Positions 42,781 to 51,443 of a stretch of DNA of 64,000 nt are shown here, piece after piece; position 1 is the stretch's first letter; each line of letters opens with the position of its first letter. The notes beneath the pieces were generated by a model. That model was not told where the DNA came from, ran no database searches, and was given only the letters and a program-made list of their open reading frames with translations. Position numbers and translations under genes: made by a program. Source of the stretch: Flavobacterium sp. LC2016-01 (GTDB lineage: Bacteria > Bacteroidota > Bacteroidia > Flavobacteriales > Flavobacteriaceae); contig NZ_WMIC01000001.1 of assembly GCF_009711135.1 (NCBI RefSeq), positions 496,001 to 560,000 of the forward strand, in the 5' to 3' direction.

Positions 42781-43800
42781 ATGGAAATAAATTTAATTAG
42801 CGATACCATTACAAAACCTACATATGAGATGCTGCAATATATGTTTAACGCACAAGTTGGTGATGACGTATACAAACAGGATCCTACGGTTATCGAATTA
42901 GAAACAAGAGTAGCCGAATTTTTTGGTATGGAAGCTGGACTTTTTTTTCCGTCGGGAACTATGGCAAATCAAACCGCTATTAAACTTCATACACAGCCTG
43001 GCGAGCAGTTAATTGCCGATAAATATGCTCACGTTTTTCATTATGAAGGAGGAGGAGTTTCTTTCAACAGCGGTGTTTCATGCTGTTTGTTAGATGGCGA
43101 CCGAGGCATGATCAACGCATCTCAGGTTGCGGCAGCAATCAATGACCCAGAATTTTATCACAGTCCGTTAACGAGTTTGGTTTGTGTAGAAAATACAACA
43201 AACAAGGGAGGCGGTGCCTGCTACGAACTTGAAGATTTAAGAGATATCAAAAAAGTATGTGATGCCAATAATTTAAAGTTTCACCTAGATGGAGCAAGAA
43301 TTTGGAATGCATTAGTGGCTAAAAGACAAAATCCAAAGGAATTTGGAGCTATTTTCGATACAATATCAGTTTGTTTATCTAAAGGTTTGGGTGCTCCAAT
43401 TGGTTCTGTTTTGCTTGGAAGCAAAGCTGATATCCATAGAGCGTTGAGAATCAGAAAGATATTAGGAGGAGGAATGCGTCAAGTTGGTTATTTGGCAGCA
43501 GCGGGATTATATGCTTTGGCAAATAATATAGAACGATTAGCTGAAGATCACAGAAGAGCTAAGGAAATAGGAGCTATTTTAAGTACAAAATCTTGGGTTT
43601 CAAGTGTAGAACCGGTGGAAACTAATATTTTAATTTTCTCTTTGGCAGAAGGCTACAGCGATCAGCTTTTAATCGAAAAATTAAAACAGAAAAATATATT
43701 AATAAGCTCTTTAGGACGCAACAAACTAAGAATTGTGACACATTTAGATTATAAAGAAGTGATGCACACGTATGTTATGGAGACTTTTTCGAAAATCTAA
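42781..43800 (+). CDS. Low-specificity L-threonine aldolase family
   Basis: PLP enzyme that cleaves threonine/allo-threonine to glycine and acetaldehyde. 339 residues, normal length. VGDDVYKQDPTV and LFFPSGTMANQTAI are the start of the fold; HLDGARIWNALV holds the PLP-pairing Asp and Arg; the PLP lysine is K201 in SVCLSKGLGAPIGS. The substrate His of the His-His stacking motif is present (KYAHVFHYEGGG). Own promoter; downstream terminator. Confidence 0.9.
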   Translation: MEINLISDTITKPTYEMLQYMFNAQVGDDVYKQDPTVIELETRVAEFFGMEAGLFFPSGTMANQTAIKLHTQPGEQLIADKYAHVFHYEGGGVSFNSGVSCCLLDGDRGMINASQVAAAINDPEFYHSPLTSLVCVENTTNKGGGACYELEDLRDIKKVCDANNLKFHLDGARIWNALVAKRQNPKEFGAIFDTISVCLSKGLGAPIGSVLLGSKADIHRALRIRKILGGGMRQVGYLAAAGLYALANNIERLAEDHRRAKEIGAILSTKSWVSSVEPVETNILIFSLAEGYSDQLLIEKLKQKNILISSLGRNKLRIVTHLDYKEVMHTYVMETFSKI

Positions 43801-43851
43801 AAAAGATGCTAAGGTTCTAAGTTGCTAAGATTCTAAGGTTTTTCCTTTGTG

Positions 43852-43887
43852 AAAAAAAAAAGACGCACTTGTGCGTCTTTTTTTTTT
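43852..43887 (+). terminator. Terminator after threonine aldolase
   Basis: AAAAAGACGCA pairs with TGCGTCTTTTT around CTTG; long A and T runs outside. Confidence 0.85.
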
Positions 43888-43967
43888 AAAACTCAGTCTC
43901 TATAAAACTCAGTCTCTATAAAACTCAGTCTCTATAAAACTCAGTCTCTATAAAACTCAGTCTCTAT
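43888..43967. repeat. Tandem array A: five exact 16-bp units
   Basis: AAAACTCAGTCTCTAT occurs five times in a row without a change, directly after a terminator. No spacers, so not CRISPR. Confidence 0.92.
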
Positions 43968-43971
43968 AAAA

Positions 43972-44057
43972 CTTAGAACCTTAGTATCTTAGAACCTTAG
44001 TATCTTAGAACCTTAGTATCTTAGAACCTTAGTATCTTAGAACCTTAGCATCTTAGA
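43972..44057. repeat. Tandem array B: 16-bp CTTAGAACCTTAGTAT units
   Basis: Four exact copies, a fifth with one change (CTTAGAACCTTAGCAT) and a partial sixth, directly abutting the stop codon of the YbaB-family gene at 44061. Each unit is itself two similar 8-mers (CTTAGAAC and CTTAGTAT). The sequence relates to the long hairpin at 3036-3095. Confidence 0.92.
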
Positions 44058-44060
44058 ATC

Positions 44061-44381
44061 TTATTTAAAAAGATTATCCATTCCAGGAATCATCGGCATA
44101 TCCATTTTTGCAACAGCATCAAGTTCTCTTTCATTTACGCTTGTTGCTCTTTCAATTGCTTTATTTAATGTTACAATTAAGTAATCTTCCAGTTGTTCTT
44201 TATCTTCTAAAAGAGAGTCATCAACAGAGATTGTTTTTATTTTTCTATTTGCCGTAATTGTTATCTTCAATAATCCGTCAGCGCTTTGTTCGTCAATCAA
44301 AACAGTATCCAAGCGTTTCTTTGTATCTTCAATTTTTTGCTGGGTTTCTTTAAGTTTACCCATCATTCCCATTAAATCCAT
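44061..44381 (-). CDS. YbaB/EbfC nucleoid-associated protein
   Basis: Small DNA-binding protein of 106 residues, normal length. [21 protein letters not shown] forms the dimer helix, followed by [41 protein letters not shown], the family core (given as [11 protein letters not shown] and [13 protein letters not shown]). C-terminal segment IPGMDNLF. Not next to dnaX or recR, its common neighbours in other phyla. The tandem repeat array abuts its stop codon. Confidence 0.92.
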   Translation of the reverse strand: MDLMGMMGKLKETQQKIEDTKKRLDTVLIDEQSADGLLKITITANRKIKTISVDDSLLEDKEQLEDYLIVTLNKAIERATSVNERELDAVAKMDMPMIPGMDNLFK

Positions 44382-44409
44382 TTTTCTTGATTTTTTAAAT
44401 TATTTAAGA

Positions 44410-44417
44410 CAAAATTA
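44410..44417 (-). promoter_or_regulatory. -7 promoter element of the YbaB-family gene
   Basis: The minus strand reads TAATTTTG, an exact TAnnTTTG 28 bases before the ATG. Confidence 0.42.
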
Positions 44418-44485
44418 GTATATTGCTATGGTAAATCAATAGAATATTTTATGAAAAAATTAATTTTCGTTCCTTTTGATTGTAC

Positions 44486-44493
44486 TACTTTTG
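44486..44493 (+). promoter_or_regulatory. -7 promoter element of the S9 peptidase
   Basis: TACTTTTG, an exact TAnnTTTG. It lies inside the reading frame if the TTG at 44480 were the start, which argues for the ATG at 44525. Confidence 0.45.
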
Positions 44494-44524
44494 CTCCTTC
44501 GTATTTAAAATAAATGCTCAATCA

Positions 44525-46585
44525 ATGCAAAATAATATAATGGCTCCAGAAGCCAAGGAAATTCAGAAGAAACTTAAAAAACATAAAGAGACCAGAATTG
44601 ATAATTACTTTTGGCTAAATGACCGCGAAAATCCAGAAGTTATTGATTATCTAAATAAAGAAAATGATTATTATCAAAGTATGACGGCTCATACTAAAGA
44701 TTTGCAAGAATCTTTATATGAGGAAATGAAGGGCAGAATTAAAGAAGACGATTCGTCTGTTCCTTATTTTTATAATGGCTATTTTTATATTACACGTTTT
44801 GAAACAGGTCAGGATTATCCAATTTTTGCCAGAAAAAAAGAAAGTCTTTCTGCAGAAGAAGAAATTTTGTTCAACTGCAACGAATTGGCAAAAGGTCATG
44901 CTTACTTCAAATTAGGAGGTTTAAGCATTAGTCCAGATAATAAATTTGCCAGTTTTGGAGTAGATATTGTTGGAAGAAGAATTTATACCGTTCAAGTTAA
45001 AAATTTGGAAACAGGAGAAATCTTGTCAGACAAAATTGAAAATGCCACAGGAAGTTCGGTTTGGGCAAATGATAATAACACTTTGTTTTACACCAGACAA
45101 GATGAAGTTACTTTAAGAGCAGATAAAATTTTCAGACATAAATTAAATACAGATTCTAAAGACGATGTTTTGGTTTACAATGAAACAGACGATACTTTTA
45201 ATGTTTCTGTTCACAAAGAAAAATCTAAAAAATATATTGTAATCAGTTCAGGAAGCACTTTGACAACTGAATACCGAATTTTGAATTCTGATAATCCAGA
45301 CGGAGAGTTTGAAGTTTTTCAGACCCGTGTGCGCGGATTAGAATATAGTATTTCACATTTTGAAGATTCGTTTTATGTTTTGACTAATAAAGATAAAGCG
45401 ACCAATTTTAAATTGATGAAAACGCCTGAAAACAAAACAGGCAAAAGAAACTGGGTAGATGTTATTCCGCACAGAGAAGATGTTTTGCTGGAAGATATTG
45501 AAATCTTTAAGAATTACTTAGTTGTTGAAGAACGCTCAAACGGATTGAATCATATTCGAATCATGCCTTGGAATGGAGAGCCAGATTATTATCTGCCATT
45601 TGGAAGCGAGACTTATAATGCTTATACAACAACAAATATTGATTTTGATACCGATATTTTGCGTTACAGTTATCAGTCGCTTGCAACGCCATCGTCTGTA
45701 ATTGATTTTAATATGAAAACTAAAACCAAAGAGATCTTAAAAGAACAGCAGGTTTTAGGAGGAAAATTTGATAAAGAAAATTACATTGAAGAGCGTGTTT
45801 GGGCAACAGCTAGAGACGGTGCAAAAGTGCCAATTTCGATGATTTACAGAAAAGGACTAGAGAAAAATGGCAAAAATCCGCTTTTATTGTATGCATATGG
45901 TTCGTACGGAATTACTATGGATACTTATTTCTCTTCCACAAGACTTTCGCTCTTAGACCGCGGATTTGTTTACGCCATCGCTCATATACGTGGTGGAGAA
46001 GACTTGGGAAGACAATGGTATGAAGACGGAAAACTGTTAAAAAAGAAAAATACCTTTACAGATTTCATCGATTGCTCTAAATTTGTAATAAACGAGAAAT
46101 ACACATCTTCTAAACATTTGTATGCAGAAGGAGGATCAGCAGGAGGACTTTTAATGGGAGTTATCATAAATGAAGCGCCTGAATTATACAACGGAGTAAT
46201 TGCTCAGGTTCCTTTTGTTGATGTTATTACAACAATGTTAGATGATACAATTCCGTTAACAACTGGAGAATACGATGAATGGGGGAACCCAAACAATAAA
46301 AAATACTATGATTATATGTTGTCGTACTCACCGTATGATAATGTAAAAGCGCAAGATTATCCAAACATGTATGTATCTACAGGATTGCACGATTCTCAGG
46401 TACAATATTGGGAGCCTGCCAAATGGGTCGCCAAATTGCGAAATATGAAGACAAATGAGAAACTTTTGTTTTTAGATACCAATATGGATGCCGGACATGG
46501 CGGAGCTTCAGGACGTTTTGAGGCTTTGAAGGACTTAGCAAAAGAATTTAGTTTTTTATTAGATTTAGAGAAAATTAAAAGCTAA
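44525..46585 (+). CDS. S9 family oligopeptidase (oligopeptidase B-like)
   Basis: About 686 residues, serine peptidase of the prolyl oligopeptidase clan. N-terminal seven-bladed propeller begins with APEAKEIQKKLKKHKETRIDNYFWLNDRENPEV, here quoted in two parts (KHKETRIDNYFW; NDRENPEV), typical of oligopeptidase B. The catalytic alpha/beta-hydrolase domain has PLLLYAYGSYG, HIRGGEDLG, nucleophile Ser in AEGGSAGGLL, Asp in STGLHDSQV and His in DAGHGGASG. Most like OpB, cutting after Lys/Arg in short peptides. No signal peptide from the chosen ATG, so cytosolic. A longer form from TTG 44480 is not favoured. Confidence 0.9.
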   Translation: MQNNIMAPEAKEIQKKLKKHKETRIDNYFWLNDRENPEVIDYLNKENDYYQSMTAHTKDLQESLYEEMKGRIKEDDSSVPYFYNGYFYITRFETGQDYPIFARKKESLSAEEEILFNCNELAKGHAYFKLGGLSISPDNKFASFGVDIVGRRIYTVQVKNLETGEILSDKIENATGSSVWANDNNTLFYTRQDEVTLRADKIFRHKLNTDSKDDVLVYNETDDTFNVSVHKEKSKKYIVISSGSTLTTEYRILNSDNPDGEFEVFQTRVRGLEYSISHFEDSFYVLTNKDKATNFKLMKTPENKTGKRNWVDVIPHREDVLLEDIEIFKNYLVVEERSNGLNHIRIMPWNGEPDYYLPFGSETYNAYTTTNIDFDTDILRYSYQSLATPSSVIDFNMKTKTKEILKEQQVLGGKFDKENYIEERVWATARDGAKVPISMIYRKGLEKNGKNPLLLYAYGSYGITMDTYFSSTRLSLLDRGFVYAIAHIRGGEDLGRQWYEDGKLLKKKNTFTDFIDCSKFVINEKYTSSKHLYAEGGSAGGLLMGVIINEAPELYNGVIAQVPFVDVITTMLDDTIPLTTGEYDEWGNPNNKKYYDYMLSYSPYDNVKAQDYPNMYVSTGLHDSQVQYWEPAKWVAKLRNMKTNEKLLFLDTNMDAGHGGASGRFEALKDLAKEFSFLLDLEKIKS

Positions 46586-46600
46586 TTAGAAAAATTTTGT

Positions 46601-46608
46601 TAAATTTG
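46601..46608 (+). promoter_or_regulatory. -7 promoter element of the cysteine-synthase-like gene
   Basis: TAAATTTG, an exact TAnnTTTG 47 bases before the ATG at 46656. Confidence 0.42.
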
Positions 46609-46655
46609 CAACCTATCGGGGGTTTTAAAAAAAACCTTTGATTAACTATTTTTTT

Positions 46656-47696
46656 ATGAAAGAAGAAATAAATGCTTATAATAATGTTTTAGAATTAATA
46701 GGTAACACCCCACTTATTAAGCTAAATAAAATCACCGAAGACTTAGAAGGAAATTTCTACGCAAAGGTAGAAGCTTTTAATCCAGGTCATTCCTCAAAAG
46801 ATAGAATCGCGTTATATATTATTGAAGAAGCTGAGAGAAAAGGAATTTTGTCGCCAGGGGATACGATTATTGAAACTACATCGGGAAATACGGGATTTAG
46901 TTTAGCAATGGTCAGCATTATTAAAGGTTATAACTGTATTTTAGCCGTAAGTTCAAAATCATCAAAAGATAAGATTGACATGCTGAGAAGCCTAGGAGCA
47001 AAAGTTTATGTTTGTCCGGCGCACGTTTCAGCAGATGATGAAAGATCTTATTACAATGTAGCAAAGCGCTTACACGAAGAAACAAAAGGTTCTGTTTATA
47101 TCAATCAATATTTCAATCAGTTAAATATTGATGCACACTACAATAGTACAGGCCCGGAAATCTGGGAACAGACAAAAGGAAAAATCACACACTTAATTGC
47201 TTGCAGCGGAACAGGAGGAACAATTTCTGGAACTGCAAAATTCTTAAAAGAGCAAAATCCTAATATTAGAATTTTGGGAGTTGATGCTTTTGGTTCAGTG
47301 TTAAAGAAATACCACGAAACAAGAGAATTTGACAATAAAGAAATTTACCCATACCGTATTGAAGGTTTAGGAAAGAATTTAATTCCGTCAGCGACTGATT
47401 TTGATATTATCGATAAATTCATGAAAGTAACCGACGAGGAAAGTGCTCATTCTGCACGAGAAATTACTCGTAAAGAAGGTTTATTTGTTGGATATACTTC
47501 TGGAGCAGTAATGCAGGCGATTAAACAATATGCAGAAGAAGGCGAGTTTACAAAAGATAGTAACATTATTGCTATTTTCCCTGACCACGGCTCTCGATAT
47601 ATGAGTAAAGTATTTAGCGATGACTGGATGAACGAACAAGGATTCTTTGACAGTGTTAACGAAGAAGAAGCTCAAAAAATTGAATTTGTAAAGTAA
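46656..47696 (+). CDS. PLP-dependent cysteine synthase / cystathionine beta-synthase family enzyme
   Basis: 346 residues from ATG 46656; upstream TTG at 46638 rejected. Fold-type II PLP enzyme. PLP lysine K48 in [10 protein letters not shown], phosphate loop TTSGNTGFS, substrate loop [11 protein letters not shown] and the C-terminal [14 protein letters not shown]. The GHSSKDR form differs from CysM (GGSVKDR) and CysK; the long C-terminal part and lack of CBS domains resemble bacterial cystathionine beta-synthases. The true substrate, OAS or serine, cannot be decided. It is the second such gene in the window and stands alone. Confidence 0.85.
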   Translation: MKEEINAYNNVLELIGNTPLIKLNKITEDLEGNFYAKVEAFNPGHSSKDRIALYIIEEAERKGILSPGDTIIETTSGNTGFSLAMVSIIKGYNCILAVSSKSSKDKIDMLRSLGAKVYVCPAHVSADDERSYYNVAKRLHEETKGSVYINQYFNQLNIDAHYNSTGPEIWEQTKGKITHLIACSGTGGTISGTAKFLKEQNPNIRILGVDAFGSVLKKYHETREFDNKEIYPYRIEGLGKNLIPSATDFDIIDKFMKVTDEESAHSAREITRKEGLFVGYTSGAVMQAIKQYAEEGEFTKDSNIIAIFPDHGSRYMSKVFSDDWMNEQGFFDSVNEEEAQKIEFVK

Positions 47697-48075
47697 ATAA
47701 AAAGACTTTTTAATATACAGAAACTCCATCCTTGTGATGGAGTTTTTTTTTGCACATTAGATTAAAGGAATTTTTGAAAACTTAGAAAATACATAAAAAT
47801 TGCATAAAAAACGGATTTATAAAAATCATGTAATTATTATAAATACCGTATTTATACGTAAGAAACTTTGAGTTTGATTGAACTAATAATATTATTTTAA
47901 TAATATTAATGAGAGTATAAAAAAAATGCAATTGATCGCTAAAAATCATCAGTTTTTGTTATTTAAACGATTATTTAGGTTAGTTATCGAAAAAATTTTC
48001 GCTGAGAAGCATAAAAATATAGTTTAGCAGTGTTAAAATGACACAATGTTTTTTAATAACCCTAAATCTATCGCT
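47697..48075. other. Intergenic region before the LamG pair
   Basis: After the terminator at 47721-47751 it is AT-rich with no clear gene. A 17-base palindrome, ATAAATACCGTATTTAT, is at 47839-47855. The last bases before the ATG (CCCTAAATCTATCGCT) are similar to those before the next paralog. Confidence 0.5.
47721..47751 (+). terminator. Terminator after the cysteine-synthase-like gene
   Basis: AAACTCCATC pairs with GATGGAGTTT around CTTGT, followed by a long T run. Confidence 0.85.
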
Positions 48076-49002
48076 ATGAAAAAATTACTACTCTCTTTAA
48101 TGTTTGTAAGTTATTTGAATGCTAATGCGCAGAATCCTATTCAGGAGTTTAACTTCAACGGTACTTTAAACAATACTCAAAATACTATTACCTTCATGGG
48201 AACAAATAATTTTGTTCCAGATCGTATGGGAAATCCAAACGGTGCCCAGCACTTAAATAATAAATCTCTGGAAGCTGTAATTGACGACCTGCCACAAAAT
48301 AATAGTGCTCGATCAATTAGTGTTTGGGTAAAGCTAAACGATATTTCGAAACCAAATTATATTTTGGGCTACGGAACGGCATATAATGCTCAATATTATG
48401 GTTTACTGCAACAAGGTACGGCCTCTTCAAATTCAGATCTTAGTTTGGCTGGCTGGGGAGCAAGCAATGATGTTATTGTTTCGGTTCCATTAGCAAAAGG
48501 AAAATGGTATAATTATACTATAACTTATGACGGAAAAGTTTCAAAAATTTATCGTGATGGAGTACTTTTAAAATCCTTAGAAGGTATTACACGTTCGACA
48601 AAAGGCAATATTTTCAGACTTGGAGAAATAAATACGACAGTTGGAGTTAATGCAGATATTGATGATTTGAAGATTTTTAATGTTGCACTGACTGATGAAC
48701 AGGTTACAGCATTTTATGACGAATCAAAACCAGTGATTGCAGTTGTTGCCGATGCAGCTCCTGCTGTTAAAACAGGATCAGCTAAGACTTCTTCAGGAAA
48801 AAGTAAAACTGCAGTTAAAACAGCTCCTTCAGCAGCAATAATCGCAAATAGTGATATAAATGCAGCTGGTAAAAATGTTGAGGTTTATTCGCAAGGACAA
48901 AAAATAATTGGAGAAAATTCGATGAGTATCAGTGATTTGCCTGAAGGAACGTATTTGTTGAAAATAACAAATGCACCATCAAAAAAAATCACTTCAAAGT
49001 AA
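48076..49002 (+). CDS. Secreted LamG-fold protein, paralog 1
   Basis: 308 residues from ATG 48076, signal peptide MKKLLLSLMFVSYLNANAQ. A LamG/concanavalin-like domain covers about 20-215: FNGTLNNTQNTITFMG, RSISVWVKLND, YGLLQQGT, NYTITYDGKVSKIYRDGVL and the ADIDDLKIFNVALTDEQ end. A Lys/Ala/Ser/Thr-rich linker follows, then a C-terminal beta segment VEVYSQGQKIIG...ISDLPEGTYLLKIT resembling a short type IX sorting domain. Secretion through T9SS is inference. The next gene is a close paralog. Ligand unknown. Confidence 0.82.
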   Translation: MKKLLLSLMFVSYLNANAQNPIQEFNFNGTLNNTQNTITFMGTNNFVPDRMGNPNGAQHLNNKSLEAVIDDLPQNNSARSISVWVKLNDISKPNYILGYGTAYNAQYYGLLQQGTASSNSDLSLAGWGASNDVIVSVPLAKGKWYNYTITYDGKVSKIYRDGVLLKSLEGITRSTKGNIFRLGEINTTVGVNADIDDLKIFNVALTDEQVTAFYDESKPVIAVVADAAPAVKTGSAKTSSGKSKTAVKTAPSAAIIANSDINAAGKNVEVYSQGQKIIGENSMSISDLPEGTYLLKITNAPSKKITSK

Positions 49003-49373
49003 GAATTAAAGATTTGGTTAATAGAAATAGTTAGTTAGTTTTTTTTTTTTTTTTTAGTATGTTGTTTAGTGAGCATTTATTTTGGATAGTGGAAAAAAAA
49101 ACCTTTTGAAATTCAGAAGGTTTTTTTTGTAAAGATGTATTTACAAATGTTGTACTTAACTTTTATTTTTTATTACTTTTTCATTGTTTTAATAAGAATA
49201 ACGTATTATTGTATTGCAAGTATTTGGTAGATTTGAATTAAATTTATAGTTTTAACAAAAAATGGAGTTATTTATTGAGCTTGCATAATAATTGTCCAAG
49301 CCTGATTGCTAAATTAATTAATCGCATCTATATTACATATTTACAAGATTTTTAAGTACCCTAAATCATATCT
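49003..49373. other. Intergenic region between LamG paralogs
   Basis: Contains a T17 homopolymer (49039-49055), a terminator at 49093-49129, and 240 AT-rich bases with no recognised signal, ending CCCTAAATCATATCT just before the ATG. Confidence 0.5.
49093..49129 (+). terminator. Terminator after LamG paralog 1
   Basis: AAAACCTT pairs with AAGGTTTT around a 13-base partly pairing loop; T run follows. Confidence 0.75.
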
Positions 49374-50273
49374 ATGAAAAAACTATTACTTATATTAATG
49401 TTTGTAGCTTTTTTAAATTCTAATGCTCAAAATCCTGTTCAGGAATTCACTTTCAATGGAACTTTAAGCAGTTCTGATAATAGTATCACCTTATTAGGAG
49501 CTCCTAATTTTGTAAATGACAGAATGGGAACTGCTAAAGCGGCACAGCGAATTACGAATAAAGTACTGCAGGGTGTAGTAGGGGAACTTCCGCAAGAAAA
49601 TAAACCCAGATCAATATCATTTTGGGTGAAATTTAATAATGTTGCTTCAGCAAATTACATTTTAGGTTATGGTGCAGCTGTAAATGCTCAATTTTTTGGT
49701 TTAGTACAGCAACCCGTTGCTTCAGGAAATTCAGATTTAAGTCTAATTGGCTGGGGCGATGCTAATAATATTGTTGTTTCACTTCCGCTTCAAAAAGAGG
49801 TTTGGTATCAGTATAACATTACTTATGATGGGAATACGTCAAAAATATACCGTAATGGAGAATTATTAAAATCGGCAACTGGAATTTCGCGCGCAACTAA
49901 AGGTTATATTTTAAGGCTTGGACAAATAAATACGACAGCTGTTTTTAATGCTGATATAGACGATCTTAAAATATATAATGTTGCAATGACTGACGAACAA
50001 GTTATGGATTCTTATGCAAGTTCTAAACCTGCGACGGCTCCAGCTTCAAATGCTGCAAAAAAAGTTGCTGCATCACCAACAGTACAAACTGTAGTTCCAA
50101 CAAAAACGCCAGTTACTGCTGTCGAAAGTTCAAAAGAAAATGATGCAGAATCTAAAACAATTGAAATTTTTTCTCAAGGAAATAAAATAATGGGAAGTAA
50201 CGCTTCAAATGTTACTGATTTACCGGAAGGAACTTATTTGTTGAAAATAACAAAAAAACCAGCAAAAAAATAA
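49374..50273 (+). CDS. Secreted LamG-fold protein, paralog 2
   Basis: 299 residues, same architecture as paralog 1: signal peptide MKKLLLILMFVAFLNSNAQ, LamG domain (FNGTLSSSDNSITLLG, RSISFWVKFNN, YNITYDGNTSKIYRNGE, ADIDDLKIYNVAMTDEQ), Ala/Thr/Lys-rich linker and C-terminal IEIFSQGNKIMG...VTDLPEGTYLLKIT. The linker is the most divergent part. It arose by tandem duplication; separate terminators mean separate transcripts. Confidence 0.82.
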   Translation: MKKLLLILMFVAFLNSNAQNPVQEFTFNGTLSSSDNSITLLGAPNFVNDRMGTAKAAQRITNKVLQGVVGELPQENKPRSISFWVKFNNVASANYILGYGAAVNAQFFGLVQQPVASGNSDLSLIGWGDANNIVVSLPLQKEVWYQYNITYDGNTSKIYRNGELLKSATGISRATKGYILRLGQINTTAVFNADIDDLKIYNVAMTDEQVMDSYASSKPATAPASNAAKKVAASPTVQTVVPTKTPVTAVESSKENDAESKTIEIFSQGNKIMGSNASNVTDLPEGTYLLKITKKPAKK

Positions 50274-50290
50274 TTTGATTTTTCTTAATC

Positions 50291-50329
50291 AAAAAAGCCT
50301 TCTGATGACCGTCAGAAGGCTTTTTTTTA
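50291..50329. terminator. Bidirectional terminator
   Basis: AAAGCCTTCTGA pairs with TCAGAAGGCTTT around TGACCG, T run to the right, A run to the left. It serves LamG paralog 2 and the minus-strand MQTSK lipoprotein, whose stop codon touches it. Confidence 0.88.
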
Positions 50330-50530
50330 TTTTTTCTTTTGTTGTCCTGGAGCGTATGCTTTTGCACTTTTGCTTCCCGACATTTTTTTAGCCTGTCCTG
50401 GCGGTACTTTTTTAGTTGTTGGTGCTGGCCCGTTTGTATGAACATGAGTACTGCAGCTTATTACGCTTAATACTAAAAACAAAAGTACCATTACAATTAC
50501 AGCTATTTTTGTGTATTTTGATGTTTGCAT
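50327..50530 (-). CDS. Small MQTSK-start lipoprotein with basic PGQ tail
   Basis: 67 residues. MQTSKYTKIAVIVMVLLFLV is the signal region and lipobox VISC; the mature part is a low-complexity, strongly basic tail containing the two PGQ repeats PPGQAKKMSGSKSAKAY and APGQQKKK. Small proteins with PGQxKK...SA...PGQxKK tails occur in Bacteroidota and are sometimes annotated 'quinol oxidase subunit 4'; I do not trust that as a function. Its N-terminus is shared with the 25-residue peptide at 51.3 kb. Own -7 element and terminator. Confidence 0.7.
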   Translation of the reverse strand: MQTSKYTKIAVIVMVLLFLVLSVISCSTHVHTNGPAPTTKKVPPGQAKKMSGSKSAKAYAPGQQKKK

Positions 50531-50555
50531 ATTTTAATTTTTATTTGAGGTTTTG

Positions 50556-50563
50556 CAAATATA
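50556..50563 (-). promoter_or_regulatory. -7 promoter element of the MQTSK lipoprotein
   Basis: The minus strand reads TATATTTG, an exact TAnnTTTG 25 bases before the ATG; the same octamer precedes the 25-residue peptide gene. Confidence 0.45.
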
Positions 50564-50717
50564 ATGGTAAATATGATTTTTCAAATATACTGTCTTAGTT
50601 TAAAACCGTTACAAACAAAAGGCTCCTGAAAAACAAATTACTCGGAGATGTGCGCTATCGGGTGATCTATGTCATTCTCTAATTCTGGAAAGTTTAATTG
50701 AAGTCTTAATGAAAAAG

Positions 50718-51263
50718 TTATTCATGTTTTTTTGCTTCCCATCTACCAAGTCGTTTTCTTTTCTCAATTTGATGCAATGCTAATGCTTTTATTTCCTCAT
50801 CTTCTGATTGTGAAATAGTTTCTAATGCTTCAAAATTGTAGGGTTCTGGTTGTGCGCCAATTGCATAGATGATTTTTCGAATATAAGGATATTTAAGATC
50901 TTCATCATACTTATAAAACTCAGGAAGGGAAGAAAATGCCTGCATTAGATATTTTATGTTTTCCTTATCTTGATTGAACCATTGTTGGAAAGAACTGATC
51001 ATGGATTCATGATCATGATGCCAATTCTCTAGTAAAAAGAATTGTAATAATTTCATGAATTCATTATCCGACATAGAAATTGGAAATCTCCATAATATAG
51101 CATCAAATCGATTATTGAATATAGAATCAGTTTTTGATTCCAGAAGCAATTGTTTCAGCTCCTCAAAATTTGCTCTGTAAGGGAAAATGAGAAACAATTC
51201 TTCTCTGCTAATTCTGTAATTTTTATCAAAAATCTCCCAGTCTTTTTCTAAAACTTTTCTCAT
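50718..51263 (-). CDS. Hypothetical helical protein
   Basis: 181 residues from ATG 51263 (an upstream TTG was rejected). All-helical, acidic-rich, no signal or membrane segment. Sequence such as FEELKQLLLESKTDSIFNN, FMKLLQFFLLENWHHDHE and a C-terminal ETISQSEDEEIKALALHQIEKRKR suggest HEAT-like or immunity-protein-like helical repeats, but I recognise no family. It follows the 25-residue peptide gene on the same strand, separated by a terminator. Confidence 0.65.
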   Translation of the reverse strand: MRKVLEKDWEIFDKNYRISREELFLIFPYRANFEELKQLLLESKTDSIFNNRFDAILWRFPISMSDNEFMKLLQFFLLENWHHDHESMISSFQQWFNQDKENIKYLMQAFSSLPEFYKYDEDLKYPYIRKIIYAIGAQPEPYNFEALETISQSEDEEIKALALHQIEKRKRLGRWEAKKHE

Positions 51264-51285
51264 GTGTTTAGTTTTCAATTGTTTT

Positions 51286-51318
51286 AAAAAACCAAAACCC
51301 TCTGAAATTTCAGAAGGC
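51286..51318 (-). terminator. Terminator after the 25-residue peptide gene
   Basis: On the minus strand CCTTCTGAAA pairs with TTTCAGAGGG, followed by a T-rich tail (TTTTGGTTTTTT). Confidence 0.75.
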
Positions 51319-51329
51319 TTTCTTGTTTT

Positions 51330-51407
51330 TTAGCCTAATACGCTAATTACTACGAATAAAACAACTAATAATATTATAGCGTATCTTGTGATTTTTGAGG
51401 TTTGCAT
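51330..51407 (-). CDS. 25-residue hydrophobic membrane peptide (MQTSK family)
   Basis: Small reading frame: M-Q-T-S-K-I-T-R-Y-A-I-I-L-L-V-V-L-F-V-V-I-S-V-L-G, stop. It has the same MQTSK start, basic residue pair and hydrophobic run as the 67-residue lipoprotein at 50.3 kb, but ends where that one has its lipobox. It has an exact -7 element (51444-51451) and its own terminator, so it looks like a complete small gene rather than a broken one. Too short for most callers. Whether it is translated is unproven. Confidence 0.5.
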   Translation of the reverse strand: MQTSKITRYAIILLVVLFVVISVLG

Positions 51408-51443
51408 AAAATTGTATTTAAATTAGTTTATTGCTGAGATTAG

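Noticed and set aside
43888-44057. Possible CRISPR array
   Set aside because: The repeats are directly adjacent without spacers, too short (16 bp), and there are no cas genes.
44480-44524. TTG start with a signal-like N-terminus for the S9 peptidase
   Set aside because: The -7 element TACTTTTG lies inside this stretch, so it is probably not transcribed.
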